Assembly: GCA_938044055.1 (NCBI GenBank)
Contig: CALIQO010000451.1
Coordinates: 1-6,738 of the forward strand
Direction of reading: 5' to 3'
Length of the DNA: 6,738 bases
Source of the DNA: an uncultured Saprospiraceae bacterium
Lineage (GTDB): Bacteria > Bacteroidota > Bacteroidia > Chitinophagales > Saprospiraceae
The position numbers were made by a program, and so were the translations under genes. Below the pieces are notes generated by a model. It saw nothing but the letters and a program-made list of their open reading frames with translations. It was not told where the DNA came from and did not search any database. This document shows, piece after piece, positions 1 through 5,698 of the stretch (its first letter is position 1; each line of letters begins with the position of its first letter).

Positions 1-89
1 TGAGCCAACTCAGCCAATGTGTTTTTCTCTTTTAGTGCTTCTAAGACAACTTTGGTCTTAAATTTTGATGTGTACTTTCTTCTGCTCAT
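1..89 (-). CDS. IS3-family transposase OrfA, N-terminal fragment (runs off the window)
   Basis: The reverse strand from the ATG at 89-87 gives 29 codons and is open to the window edge. The peptide starts MSRRKYTSKFKTKVVLEAL and continues with a Lys-Glu-rich helix and LAELA. This is the characteristic N-terminus of the small OrfA of IS3-family transposases: a basic start, then the first helices of the helix-turn-helix DNA-binding domain (HTH_Tnp_1 type). OrfA binds the element's ends, and in this family it is normally joined by programmed frameshifting to OrfB, which carries the DDE catalytic core; neither the frameshift site nor OrfB is visible here. The start is well supported by the abrupt onset of the family motif and by lying 64 bp inside the element's terminus. 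Whether the element is intact cannot be judged. Confidence 0.85.
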   Translation of the reverse strand, partial: MSRRKYTSKFKTKVVLEALKEKNTLAELA

Positions 90-123
90 AACAGTAAATT
101 TAATAGTTTGTAATCAAACTAAA

Positions 124-153
124 CTCACTGTCCTATTTTTGGGGGAATGATCA
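124..153 (-). repeat. Terminal inverted repeat of the IS3-family element
   Basis: Read on the - strand from 153, this begins TGATCATTCCCCC, then an A-rich tract, then AATAGGACAGTGAG. The TGATC tip, the C-run and the AATAG.GGACA block match the general form of IS3-group inverted repeats. Only one of the two ends is in the window, so the inner limit (about 124) is a guess; the outer limit rests on the family's conserved tip. Confidence 0.65.
134..141 (+). promoter_or_regulatory. Possible outward-facing Bacteroidota -7 element in the IS end
   Basis: On the + strand the IS terminal repeat contains TATTTTTG, an exact match to the Bacteroidetes primary sigma -7 consensus TAnnTTTG. A TTTG that could act as the -33 element lies at 107-110, leaving 23 bp between them; the usual spacing is about 19-21 bp, so the pairing is imperfect. 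The motif points out of the element towards the leucine-rich-repeat gene, whose preferred start is 115 bp downstream. It may be a by-product of the conserved inverted-repeat sequence. Low confidence without transcript data. Confidence 0.25.
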
Positions 154-255
154 ATTCTCAGTCCGATGCCAAAAGAATTCATTAAAACACAATTCAAGAA
201 TCAATGATTTTATATGGATTTAGAATACCTTGCAAATTGTGCAAAATTAGTATTT

Positions 256-1734
256 ATGAAGAAAGCCTATTTTCCCTTAGTATTTATTGTAGCTTTTTCT
301 ATAATATGTAAAACATCCGCGCAAGATTATAACAAAAGTTATTACTCTTTAGACCATCCAACTTTAGATACAGAATCTATAGAAGTGCTTTCATTGAGTT
401 TCAAAAAATATAATGATGTACCCTCTGATATTTTTGCATTTTCAAACTTGGTACAACTGTCTCTGGACTACAATTCAATATCAGACATACCAGACAGTCT
501 CTGGAATCTAATCAAATTAGAAAAATTGAATTTAGGTAAGAACAAGTTAACAAATTTGTCCCCACTAATTTCCAACTTACAGCAATTGAAAGAACTTATA
601 CTAAGTGAGAATCGAATAGAGATTCTTCCTGAAGAAATCGGGAAACTTTCTATGTTGGAGGAACTAATGTTAACCCATAATAGAATTCAAAAACTACCAA
701 ACTCCCTTGGTGAACTTTCTAACCTTAAAATATTATGGCTTTACAATGAAAAAGGGGAAAATGGTAATTGTGTAAAAAAACTTCCTGCTAATATTGGGTC
801 ATTAAATAACTTGGAAAACCTCAATATGTATGGGAACTGCCTCATCGAGCTACCCGAATCATTTGGACAACTTAGCAGCCTTGTTTTTTTAAATCTAATG
901 AATAATAATATAACTAAATTAAGCGATGAAAACCTGATCAAGCTTAAAAACCTGGATGTACTAGACTTGACGAATAATGAATTAACTCAATTGCCAAAAG
1001 GAATTAGTAACCTTACTGCACTTACAGAGTTTAGACTTACCAATAATAGGATTGAGGAAATTCCAGCAGAAATAGGACATATGAATTCATTGGAAAAACT
1101 ATTCCTTTCAAGCAATGAATTAAAACAGCTCCCACCGCAAATTGGGAATCTTAAAAGCTTAAATGAGTTATCTTTATATTCTAACAAACTTAGTAGTCTT
1201 CCTAAGAGTATTTCTAAACTAACTAAGTTAGAGTCTTTGAATTTATCATCAAATGAATTCGTTGTAATTCCAGAGCATGTATTCTCACTTCAAAATTTAA
1301 AGGTATTGGAGATATCTTTTATGAAGTCACTGGAATTCCCAGAGGAAATTATTAATTGTGCAAAGTTAGAGGTATTGTCAGCAGACTACTCGGATACGAA
1401 TATATTTCCACATTCAATATTGCAACTACCAGAATTAAAAGAACTTTATTTACAAGGAAACGAGATCAAGGAAATACCTAAAGACATCCACAACTTGAGG
1501 AATTTAGAAAAGCTTGATTTATCGAATAATCGAATTACGAAAATACCTGAAGAAATAGGAGAACTTAAACTTCTAAAACATTTAGATCTCCGTGAAAACA
1601 ATATATCTTCATTTCCGGAATCAATTATAGGGTTAAAGAATTTGGAATATCTTTATTTGAATGAAAATAATTTCACAAATGAACAAATAGAAAGGTTAGA
1701 AAAAATGCTGCCTAATTGTTACATCCAAACGTGA
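256..1734 (+). CDS. Exported leucine-rich-repeat protein
   Basis: This encodes a 492-residue protein that is almost entirely leucine-rich repeat. I prefer the ATG at 256 to the in-frame ATG at 214 because it gives a clean signal peptide: MKKAYFPLVFIVAFSI, then CKTSA and a likely signal peptidase I cut before Q23. The 14 extra residues of the longer form would bury that signal. From about residue 42 there are some 18-19 repeats, mostly 23 residues, of the form LxxLxLxxNxLxxLPxxIxxLxx, ending in a cap-like LPNCYIQT. One repeat (residues 157-185) is extended to 29 by a Glu/Gly-rich insert at 165-170, and the repeats near residues 345-395 lose the Asn-ladder consensus. No lipobox, membrane anchor, enzyme domain or type IX sorting domain is visible, so it is probably periplasmic or secreted. 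Such arcs bind proteins or glycans, but the ligand is unknown. It is the first gene after the IS end; no clear native promoter was recognised in the roughly 100 bp between. Confidence 0.9.
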   Translation: MKKAYFPLVFIVAFSIICKTSAQDYNKSYYSLDHPTLDTESIEVLSLSFKKYNDVPSDIFAFSNLVQLSLDYNSISDIPDSLWNLIKLEKLNLGKNKLTNLSPLISNLQQLKELILSENRIEILPEEIGKLSMLEELMLTHNRIQKLPNSLGELSNLKILWLYNEKGENGNCVKKLPANIGSLNNLENLNMYGNCLIELPESFGQLSSLVFLNLMNNNITKLSDENLIKLKNLDVLDLTNNELTQLPKGISNLTALTEFRLTNNRIEEIPAEIGHMNSLEKLFLSSNELKQLPPQIGNLKSLNELSLYSNKLSSLPKSISKLTKLESLNLSSNEFVVIPEHVFSLQNLKVLEISFMKSLEFPEEIINCAKLEVLSADYSDTNIFPHSILQLPELKELYLQGNEIKEIPKDIHNLRNLEKLDLSNNRITKIPEEIGELKLLKHLDLRENNISSFPESIIGLKNLEYLYLNENNFTNEQIERLEKMLPNCYIQT

Positions 1735-1819
1735 AGAATTAAAAAACCAAACTAAATTGACTCTATAATTGAAAAACATAAAAGCATGTAGATTATATCG
1801 ATGATAAAAAACATTCTCT

Positions 1820-2215
1820 ATGAAAGACATATCTGGAATCGATGAAAATGGCGAACCTAAAAATGGACCTTTTAAGCTTTACTTTAAAAACGGTTTAGTT
1901 TCTTGTCAAGGGGAGTTTGACAATGGTAAGAAATCAGGAAAGTGGAAGTATTTTCTCAACAATGGCCAGATGCAATCTTCTGGCAATTTTAAGGACGGAA
2001 AAATTGTCGGTCGGTGGAAATGGTACTTCAAGAATGGCCAGCCTCGAGGTACAGGTGGGTTCAATGATGAAGAACAGAAACATGGAGTATGGAAACGATA
2101 TCATGCCAATGGACAACTCTGGGATGAAGGTCGCTTTGAGCATGGCAAAAAGAAAGGCACATGGAAAGTCTATAATGAGGAAGGAGAACTTATAAAAGAG
2201 CAAACTTTCAAGTAA
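1820..2215 (+). CDS. MORN_2-repeat protein, YwqK-like
   Basis: The 131-residue protein is built from five repeats of about 23-25 residues with the pattern G-x-W-K-x-Y-x-x-N-G-(5)-G-x-F-x-x-G-K. The repeats start near residues 16, 39, 63, 88 and 112, and the fifth is cut short after the Tyr-Asn-Glu segment. This is the MORN_2 family (toxin-antitoxin 'YwqK antitoxin' in many automatic annotations). The repeats form a short beta-meander, often thought to mediate protein contacts; the biochemical role is not established. There is no signal peptide, so as called the protein is cytoplasmic, although many Bacteroidota relatives are exported. The start is well constrained: an in-frame stop at 1805-1807 lies only 12 bases upstream and ATG 1820 is the first Met. 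No toxin-like partner is adjacent, which argues against reading it as an antitoxin. It stands 85 bp after the LRR gene and 65 bp before the next gene. Confidence 0.85.
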   Translation: MKDISGIDENGEPKNGPFKLYFKNGLVSCQGEFDNGKKSGKWKYFLNNGQMQSSGNFKDGKIVGRWKWYFKNGQPRGTGGFNDEEQKHGVWKRYHANGQLWDEGRFEHGKKKGTWKVYNEEGELIKEQTFK

Positions 2216-2280
2216 TTCCATATTAAACTAGAATTTTTATAATTTCGAAGTCTTTTTTAGGTTACATAATAAGCTCGTAT

Positions 2281-2922
2281 ATGAAAAACACATTAATTCT
2301 CTTTTGTTTATTAATATCATCAATAGGATGTAAAGAAACTCCTAAAACACACAGTGGTCCAATAGTTGAAGACACAATAGTTGAAGACGCAATAGTTGAA
2401 GATCCAATAGTTGAAGAAGTAGAGGCAGAATCTGAAATGAAGGTAGATCAAGAAGCATCTAATCTTTTTAATTATAAGGCTGAAGCTTCAAGTGAAATAC
2501 TGAATTTAATAAGTAAGTATGAAAACTTAGAATCGAAAAAGTGGGACCCTTCTAAAATATTGAATTTCAATGAAAGTGATCGGAGTGATGTGACAGCCTA
2601 TGTATCAAGTACCAGCAGTCCTGCTAGAATATTAGTGAAGCAACTTGATTCTGAATCAAACAAAAGTATGGAGTTTTGCTTTGACAAGGATCAGAATCTA
2701 TTTCTTGTTATAGAAAAAGAATTCTCTAATGGTAATCCCGATCCTACACTTGAAAATCATGTTTACATAAACAAGTACAAAATCTTAAAGAAGGTGGTGG
2801 ACAATAAGTATGAAAATAGTTTTTCTGCAAAAGAAATTACAGAGGAAGAACAGAGGATTAAAGCAGCATGTACAAAATATATTGACCTTTCTGTAGTTAA
2901 GATTTTAGAGTCACTTAGGTAG
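2281..2922 (+). CDS. Lipoprotein of unknown function with repetitive acidic linker
   Basis: The 213-residue product starts with a lipoprotein signal: Met-Lys, a hydrophobic stretch (residues 4-15) and the lipobox S-I-G-C with the lipidated Cys at 17. An acidic linker of about 35 residues follows, containing four tandem copies of I-V-E-(D/E)-x (residues 28-47), encoded by a 15-bp repeat. From about residue 58 there is a folded-looking alpha/beta domain: a helix with SEILNLISKYENLE, then beta-type segments such as ARILVKQL, MEFCFDKD and LFLVIEKEF, and a closing helix with two Lys-rich turns. Two cysteines at 133 and 197 could pair. I do not recognise the domain. The Lys-Glu just after the Cys and the acidic linker recall surface-export signals of Bacteroidota lipoproteins, which is only suggestive. 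A near-match to the -7 consensus (TAATTTCG at 2240-2247) lies about 33 bases before the start, so it may have its own promoter. Confidence 0.82.
   Translation: MKNTLILFCLLISSIGCKETPKTHSGPIVEDTIVEDAIVEDPIVEEVEAESEMKVDQEASNLFNYKAEASSEILNLISKYENLESKKWDPSKILNFNESDRSDVTAYVSSTSSPARILVKQLDSESNKSMEFCFDKDQNLFLVIEKEFSNGNPDPTLENHVYINKYKILKKVVDNKYENSFSAKEITEEEQRIKAACTKYIDLSVVKILESLR
2360..2419 (+). repeat. 15-bp tandem repeat, four copies, in the lipoprotein linker
   Basis: Four consecutive 15-base units each begin CAATAGTTGAAGA and differ only in their last two bases: 2360-2374, 2375-2389, 2390-2404 and 2405-2419. Each unit encodes five residues (I-V-E-D/E-x). Because the unit is a multiple of three, gain or loss of copies would lengthen or shorten the linker between the lipid anchor and the folded domain without a frameshift. 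The near-identity at DNA level suggests recent expansion by replication slippage. Confidence 0.92.
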
Positions 2923-2962
2923 TCGCTGAAGAAATTATTTTATAGAATTAGAAGAAAACCAT

Positions 2963-3027
2963 TTGCTAGCAAGCAATATCGCACATTGCCTGCTTCATTC
3001 ACGGCACTCGTTGTGTCTATTCTGCAA
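2963..3027. repeat. Imperfect hairpin, attC-like or REP-like intergenic element
   Basis: This intergenic stretch folds back on itself through four spaced blocks: TTGC (2963-2966) with GCAA (3024-3027), AATA (2975-2978) with TATT (3018-3021), CACA (2982-2985) with TGTG (3012-3015), and TGCC (2987-2990) with GGCA (3003-3006). The tip is a roughly 12-base loop. It looks more GC-rich than its flanks and lies directly upstream of the flavodoxin-like gene. The broken stem with unpaired bulges resembles folded recombination sites or dispersed palindromic repeats, but I cannot find a canonical integron core pair (RYYYAAC/GTTRRRY), and no second copy is seen in the window. A TTG-initiated reading frame passes through it into the flavodoxin gene; I regard that as fortuitous. 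Confidence 0.4.
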
Positions 3028-3058
3028 TACCATTATATTACATAGATACAATGCCACA

Positions 3059-3577
3059 ATGAAAAGAGTAATTATTCAAGGGAGTTCTAATAGCCATGGG
3101 AATACCAATCATATTGCAAAACTGATTCAAGAAGAAATAAAATGTGACTTTATCGACCTTAAAAATTATAATGTCGGACACTTTGATTATGAGTTTAAAA
3201 ATCGGCAAGACGATTTTCTGCCGCTAATTAAAGAGATTTCAGATTATGACCTTATGTTGTTTCTGACACCTGTGTACTGGTATGCGATGTCTGGAATTAT
3301 GAAAACTTTTTTTGACAGAATATCTGATTGTCTTAAAATAGAAAAAGATACTGGTCGAAAATTTCGCGGAAAATATATGGCTTCAGTTAGTTGTGGTTCA
3401 GAGAAGAAGGCTACAGAAGGATTCTTTATTCCATTTAACTTAAGTGCACAATATCTCGGTATGAAGTATATCGGCGATATACATACATGGATTGAAAAAG
3501 ATAAACCGGATAAGGAAGTAACCCATATTGTTCAATCATTCATTCAAGAATCCATAAAACCACTAAGGGATGCTTAA
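3059..3577 (+). CDS. Flavodoxin-fold NAD(P)H-dependent FMN reductase-like oxidoreductase
   Basis: The 172-residue soluble protein has the layout of the NADPH-dependent FMN reductase/flavodoxin superfamily. After the first strand (MKRVIIQG) comes the phosphate-binding loop GSSNSHGNTN (residues 8-17), which cradles the FMN phosphate. At residues 69-87 is the family signature LTPVYWYAMSGIMKTFFDR, whose PVYWY part packs by the isoalloxazine ring. A third strand and loop, YMASVSCGSE (residues 106-115), gives the last flavin contact. These proteins use NAD(P)H to reduce flavin, quinone or other acceptors in the cytoplasm; the substrate cannot be told from sequence. An upstream extension to a TTG at 2963 is open but has no family similarity and crosses a hairpin, so ATG 3059 is chosen. 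The 3' end overlaps the next gene by 8 bp, so the two are probably co-transcribed and translationally coupled. Confidence 0.88.
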   Translation: MKRVIIQGSSNSHGNTNHIAKLIQEEIKCDFIDLKNYNVGHFDYEFKNRQDDFLPLIKEISDYDLMLFLTPVYWYAMSGIMKTFFDRISDCLKIEKDTGRKFRGKYMASVSCGSEKKATEGFFIPFNLSAQYLGMKYIGDIHTWIEKDKPDKEVTHIVQSFIQESIKPLRDA

Positions 3578-4511
3578 GTCTAAGTCAGTTACTATCTGTT
3601 TTATTCTATTTAGCTTGTTCTCTTGCGCTAGTCAACAACCAGAATTGATTGAACTTCCTTTCGAGAAAGATTTATTTCCGGAAGGAATAGCAATAGATAG
3701 TAGGACTAAAACAGTTTACTTAAATAGTCTTAAAAACAAAAGAATAGTTAGCAGTTCTATGGATGGTAGCAATGCCAAAACATTTCTACAAAATGAAGAA
3801 TACAACTATCTATCAGGTTTCGGGATGACCATAAAAGAGGACACTCTATATGCACTTGGTAACAGTTTAACAGGAGATAAAAACAAGTCCATACTATTGC
3901 TCTTAAAAGTGTCAACTGGAGACTTGATTGATTCGTATTCTATCGACCGTTCAGAATTTCAGTATTTAAATGACTTAGTTATCGGTTCTGACAATGAAAT
4001 CTTCATTACCGATTCTGAAAGCAATAAAAGCTATAGAATTCAAAGACCAAGTAAGTTCATGGATCTGTATCTGGATTCTGAAAAAATTCCTAATTCCAAC
4101 GGAATTACGATTTCCAGTAATGACAGATATCTATATTATGCATCAAGCAGTGGTCTATGCGTTGTTGAAAAAGCTACAAAGAAAGTTTTAAATCAACCCA
4201 AAGAAGAATATTCTGGTATCGACGGATTAAAATTTTATCAAAACAATTTATATGGAATAGTGAACGGCTGGAAGGACAATTCTAAGAATGGATTGTTTAA
4301 GTTTAAACTTAATAAATCAGGAACAGAAATAATAGGAAGAGAAAAGCTGATTGAGTTCGGTGAAGAATTTAGAATTCCTACAACTTTTGATATTCTAGAC
4401 GGATATATATACTTTGTGATAAACACTCAGTTAGACAATTTTGACGGAGAAAAAATCTTGGACGTAGAGCAGATGGAGCCATATAGAATGCTAAAAATCA
4501 GTGCGGATTAA
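3570..4511 (+). CDS. SMP-30/gluconolactonase-like beta-propeller lipoprotein
   Basis: The 313-residue protein has a lipoprotein signal: basic MLKSKS, a hydrophobic core, then L-F-S-C with the lipidated Cys at 19. The rest resembles a six-bladed SMP-30/gluconolactonase/LRE-like propeller. Family landmarks appear in order: FPEGIAID (Glu38), NDLVIG...NEIFITDS (Asn134, Asp135), SNGITISSNDRYLYYAS (Asn177) and GIDGLKF (Asp218). In characterised SMP-30 enzymes the equivalent Glu, Asn and Asp residues bind the catalytic divalent metal, so the metal site looks preserved, which favours a lactonase or related hydrolase over a bare scaffold; the substrate is unknown. Anchoring would place it in the periplasm or at the outer membrane. 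The start at 3570 lies inside the last codons of the flavodoxin-like gene (8-bp overlap), pointing to translational coupling of an envelope propeller with a cytoplasmic flavoprotein. Alignment of the metal residues is by motif only. Confidence 0.83.
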   Translation: MLKSKSVTICFILFSLFSCASQQPELIELPFEKDLFPEGIAIDSRTKTVYLNSLKNKRIVSSSMDGSNAKTFLQNEEYNYLSGFGMTIKEDTLYALGNSLTGDKNKSILLLLKVSTGDLIDSYSIDRSEFQYLNDLVIGSDNEIFITDSESNKSYRIQRPSKFMDLYLDSEKIPNSNGITISSNDRYLYYASSSGLCVVEKATKKVLNQPKEEYSGIDGLKFYQNNLYGIVNGWKDNSKNGLFKFKLNKSGTEIIGREKLIEFGEEFRIPTTFDILDGYIYFVINTQLDNFDGEKILDVEQMEPYRMLKISAD

Positions 4512-4621
4512 ATCTTCTTGCACGATGATATTAAGGAATCTGTAGGGGTGATTTTAGCTATAGTTTAAAGATCAGTTTTTAGTTTAGAAAAAATTGAGCG
4601 GTTAGATTGTGTTACATTATC

Positions 4622-5698
4622 ATGATAAGAAACATATACTTATTGGTTATTCTTGTAGGAAACTTATGGACTGTTTCTGGTCAAGAAAATAGAAACCCCG
4701 ATCGGTATGTGGATGTGTATAAGCAATATGTAGATGCTACATGTCCCTTAAAAGAAGATGGGATTAAGCACTTCGTATATTTCTCACGAGATAGAGAATT
4801 GATTCACAATCATCCGTTGTTAAAAGTGGATAGAATCGAAGGCGCTCAGATAATGTATGCTTGGAATCAACTAGAGCCAGAGAAAGGGTTGTACGATTTT
4901 TCAATTATTTATGAAGATTATAATTATCTATTGTCCCATGGTAAGAAGTTATTCATCCAGTTTCAGGATGTTACCTTCTATCCTGAGAATAAAGCCATTC
5001 CTAACTATCTTCTTACTGAAGCGTATGATGGTGGTTGCGTTATGGCTTACGATGAAGACGGGAATGCAGCAGGATGGATTGTTAAGAGATGGAATCCACA
5101 AGTTCAACATCGTTTTGCATTATTAATGAAGATGCTGGGTGAAGCCTTCGATGGAAAAATTGAGGGCATCAATTTGCAAGAGTCTTCTATTGGAATCAGA
5201 GGAAACGATGATCCTTCATTTAGCCCAGCGCGCTATGCAGAATGTCTCAGAGAAAATATGCTTGCACTAAAAAACGCTTTCCCTCTTTCTACTACCATGC
5301 AGTACGCTAATTTTATGCCTGATGAATGGTTGCCATGGGATGACAAAGGTTACTTGCGTTCCGTATATGAATATGGACAGGAAATAGGTGTGGGTTTAGG
5401 AGGTCCGGACTTGATGGTTCATAGGAAGGGACAACTGAATCATACCATTGCCATGATGCGCGAAAATGATTTTACTGTACCTTTAGGTATTGCGATTCAA
5501 GATGGGAATTACATAGGAAGAACTGGAGCTGATTCAGATTACAATGAAAGTGAGGATTCAGGAGCTATTGGTCGTAAGAATATTGTTCCTTTGTTGCATG
5601 CTTTCGCAAATGATTTTCTTCGGGTCGATTATATGTTCTGGGTGCATCAAGAACCTTATCTAAGTGAGGATGTAATTCCTTGCTTAAAGAATAAGTAG
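4622..5698 (+). CDS. Secreted TIM-barrel glycoside-hydrolase-like protein
   Basis: From ATG 4622 this is a 358-residue protein with a signal peptide (MIRNIYLLVILVGNLW, then a likely cut after TVSG or at Q21). A longer form would start at a TTG at 4607 and adds only five residues, so the ATG is preferred. The body reads like a (beta/alpha)8 glycosidase: GAQIMYAWNQLEPEKG followed by YDF (residues 74-93) is the usual second-strand pattern of clan-A-like enzymes; KLFIQFQDVTF (109-119) is a third strand; IEGINLQESSIGI (180-192) places Glu187 where the acid/base normally sits at the end of strand 4; LGIAIQDGNY (288-297) and YMFWVHQEPY (337-346) look like strands 7 and 8, with Glu344 or Asp294 as candidate nucleophiles. 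I cannot assign it to a numbered family. The likely role is cleavage of a glycan in the periplasm or outside the cell. It stands 110 bp after the SMP-30 gene with no carbohydrate importer (SusC/SusD) nearby. Confidence 0.75.
   Translation: MIRNIYLLVILVGNLWTVSGQENRNPDRYVDVYKQYVDATCPLKEDGIKHFVYFSRDRELIHNHPLLKVDRIEGAQIMYAWNQLEPEKGLYDFSIIYEDYNYLLSHGKKLFIQFQDVTFYPENKAIPNYLLTEAYDGGCVMAYDEDGNAAGWIVKRWNPQVQHRFALLMKMLGEAFDGKIEGINLQESSIGIRGNDDPSFSPARYAECLRENMLALKNAFPLSTTMQYANFMPDEWLPWDDKGYLRSVYEYGQEIGVGLGGPDLMVHRKGQLNHTIAMMRENDFTVPLGIAIQDGNYIGRTGADSDYNESEDSGAIGRKNIVPLLHAFANDFLRVDYMFWVHQEPYLSEDVIPCLKNK

Larger units (their letters stand above)
1..153 (-). mobile_element. End of an IS3-family insertion sequence (partial)
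   Basis: The segment holds the start of an IS3-type orfA reading leftward. Beyond it, 64 bp of non-coding DNA ends in a sequence that, read on the - strand from position 153, begins TGATCATTCCCCC and continues with AATAGGACA. IS3-family elements have termini beginning with TG and ending with CA, and the IS3 group has the general pattern TGATC...CC...AATAG.GGACA; this end fits it well. I therefore place the boundary at 153. Bases 154-156 or 154-157 (ATT or ATTC) would be the target duplication, since IS3-family elements duplicate 3-4 bp, but the other end lies outside the window and this cannot be confirmed. The exact boundary is inferred from one end only, and the six bases at the tip form a palindrome (TGATCA), which leaves small room for error. 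Confidence 0.8.

Noticed and set aside
235..250. 16-base near-match between this stretch and 1354-1369 inside the LRR gene (one mismatch, both encoding NCAKL)
   Set aside because: Too short and AT-rich to claim a duplication; likely coincidence, and the upstream copy is probably not translated.
214..255. Longer start of the LRR protein at ATG 214
   Set aside because: It adds 14 residues before a well-formed signal peptide beginning at ATG 256, which would disturb export. The ATG at 256 explains the sequence better.
741..1187. Two - strand frames opposite the LRR gene (741-941, 987-1187)
   Set aside because: They lie wholly within the well-supported LRR coding sequence, and the products are antisense shadows of the repeats.
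1801..1845. Short 14-codon frame starting at ATG 1801
   Set aside because: It overlaps the start of the MORN_2 gene in another frame and encodes no recognisable peptide.
1820..2215. Reading the MORN_2 protein plus a neighbour as a toxin-antitoxin module
   Set aside because: Neither neighbour has toxin features; the antitoxin label comes from family naming rather than from anything in this window.
1917..2221. Alternative frames on both strands over the MORN_2 gene
   Set aside because: The MORN_2 frame has clear repeat periodicity, while the alternative + (1917-2195) and - (1934-2221) frames look like by-products of that repetition.
2963..3058. N-terminal extension of the flavodoxin-like protein from a TTG at 2963
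   Set aside because: The Cys/His-rich translation is unlike the family, starts with a rare codon, and passes through an imperfect hairpin; the family begins exactly at the ATG at 3059.
3994..4426. Short frames 3994-4191 (+) and 4238-4426 (-)
   Set aside because: Both are contained in the SMP-30-like gene, which has family motifs across these regions.
4911..5126. 71-residue + strand frame inside the glycosidase-like gene
   Set aside because: Out-of-frame shadow of a long gene with consistent barrel-like motifs.
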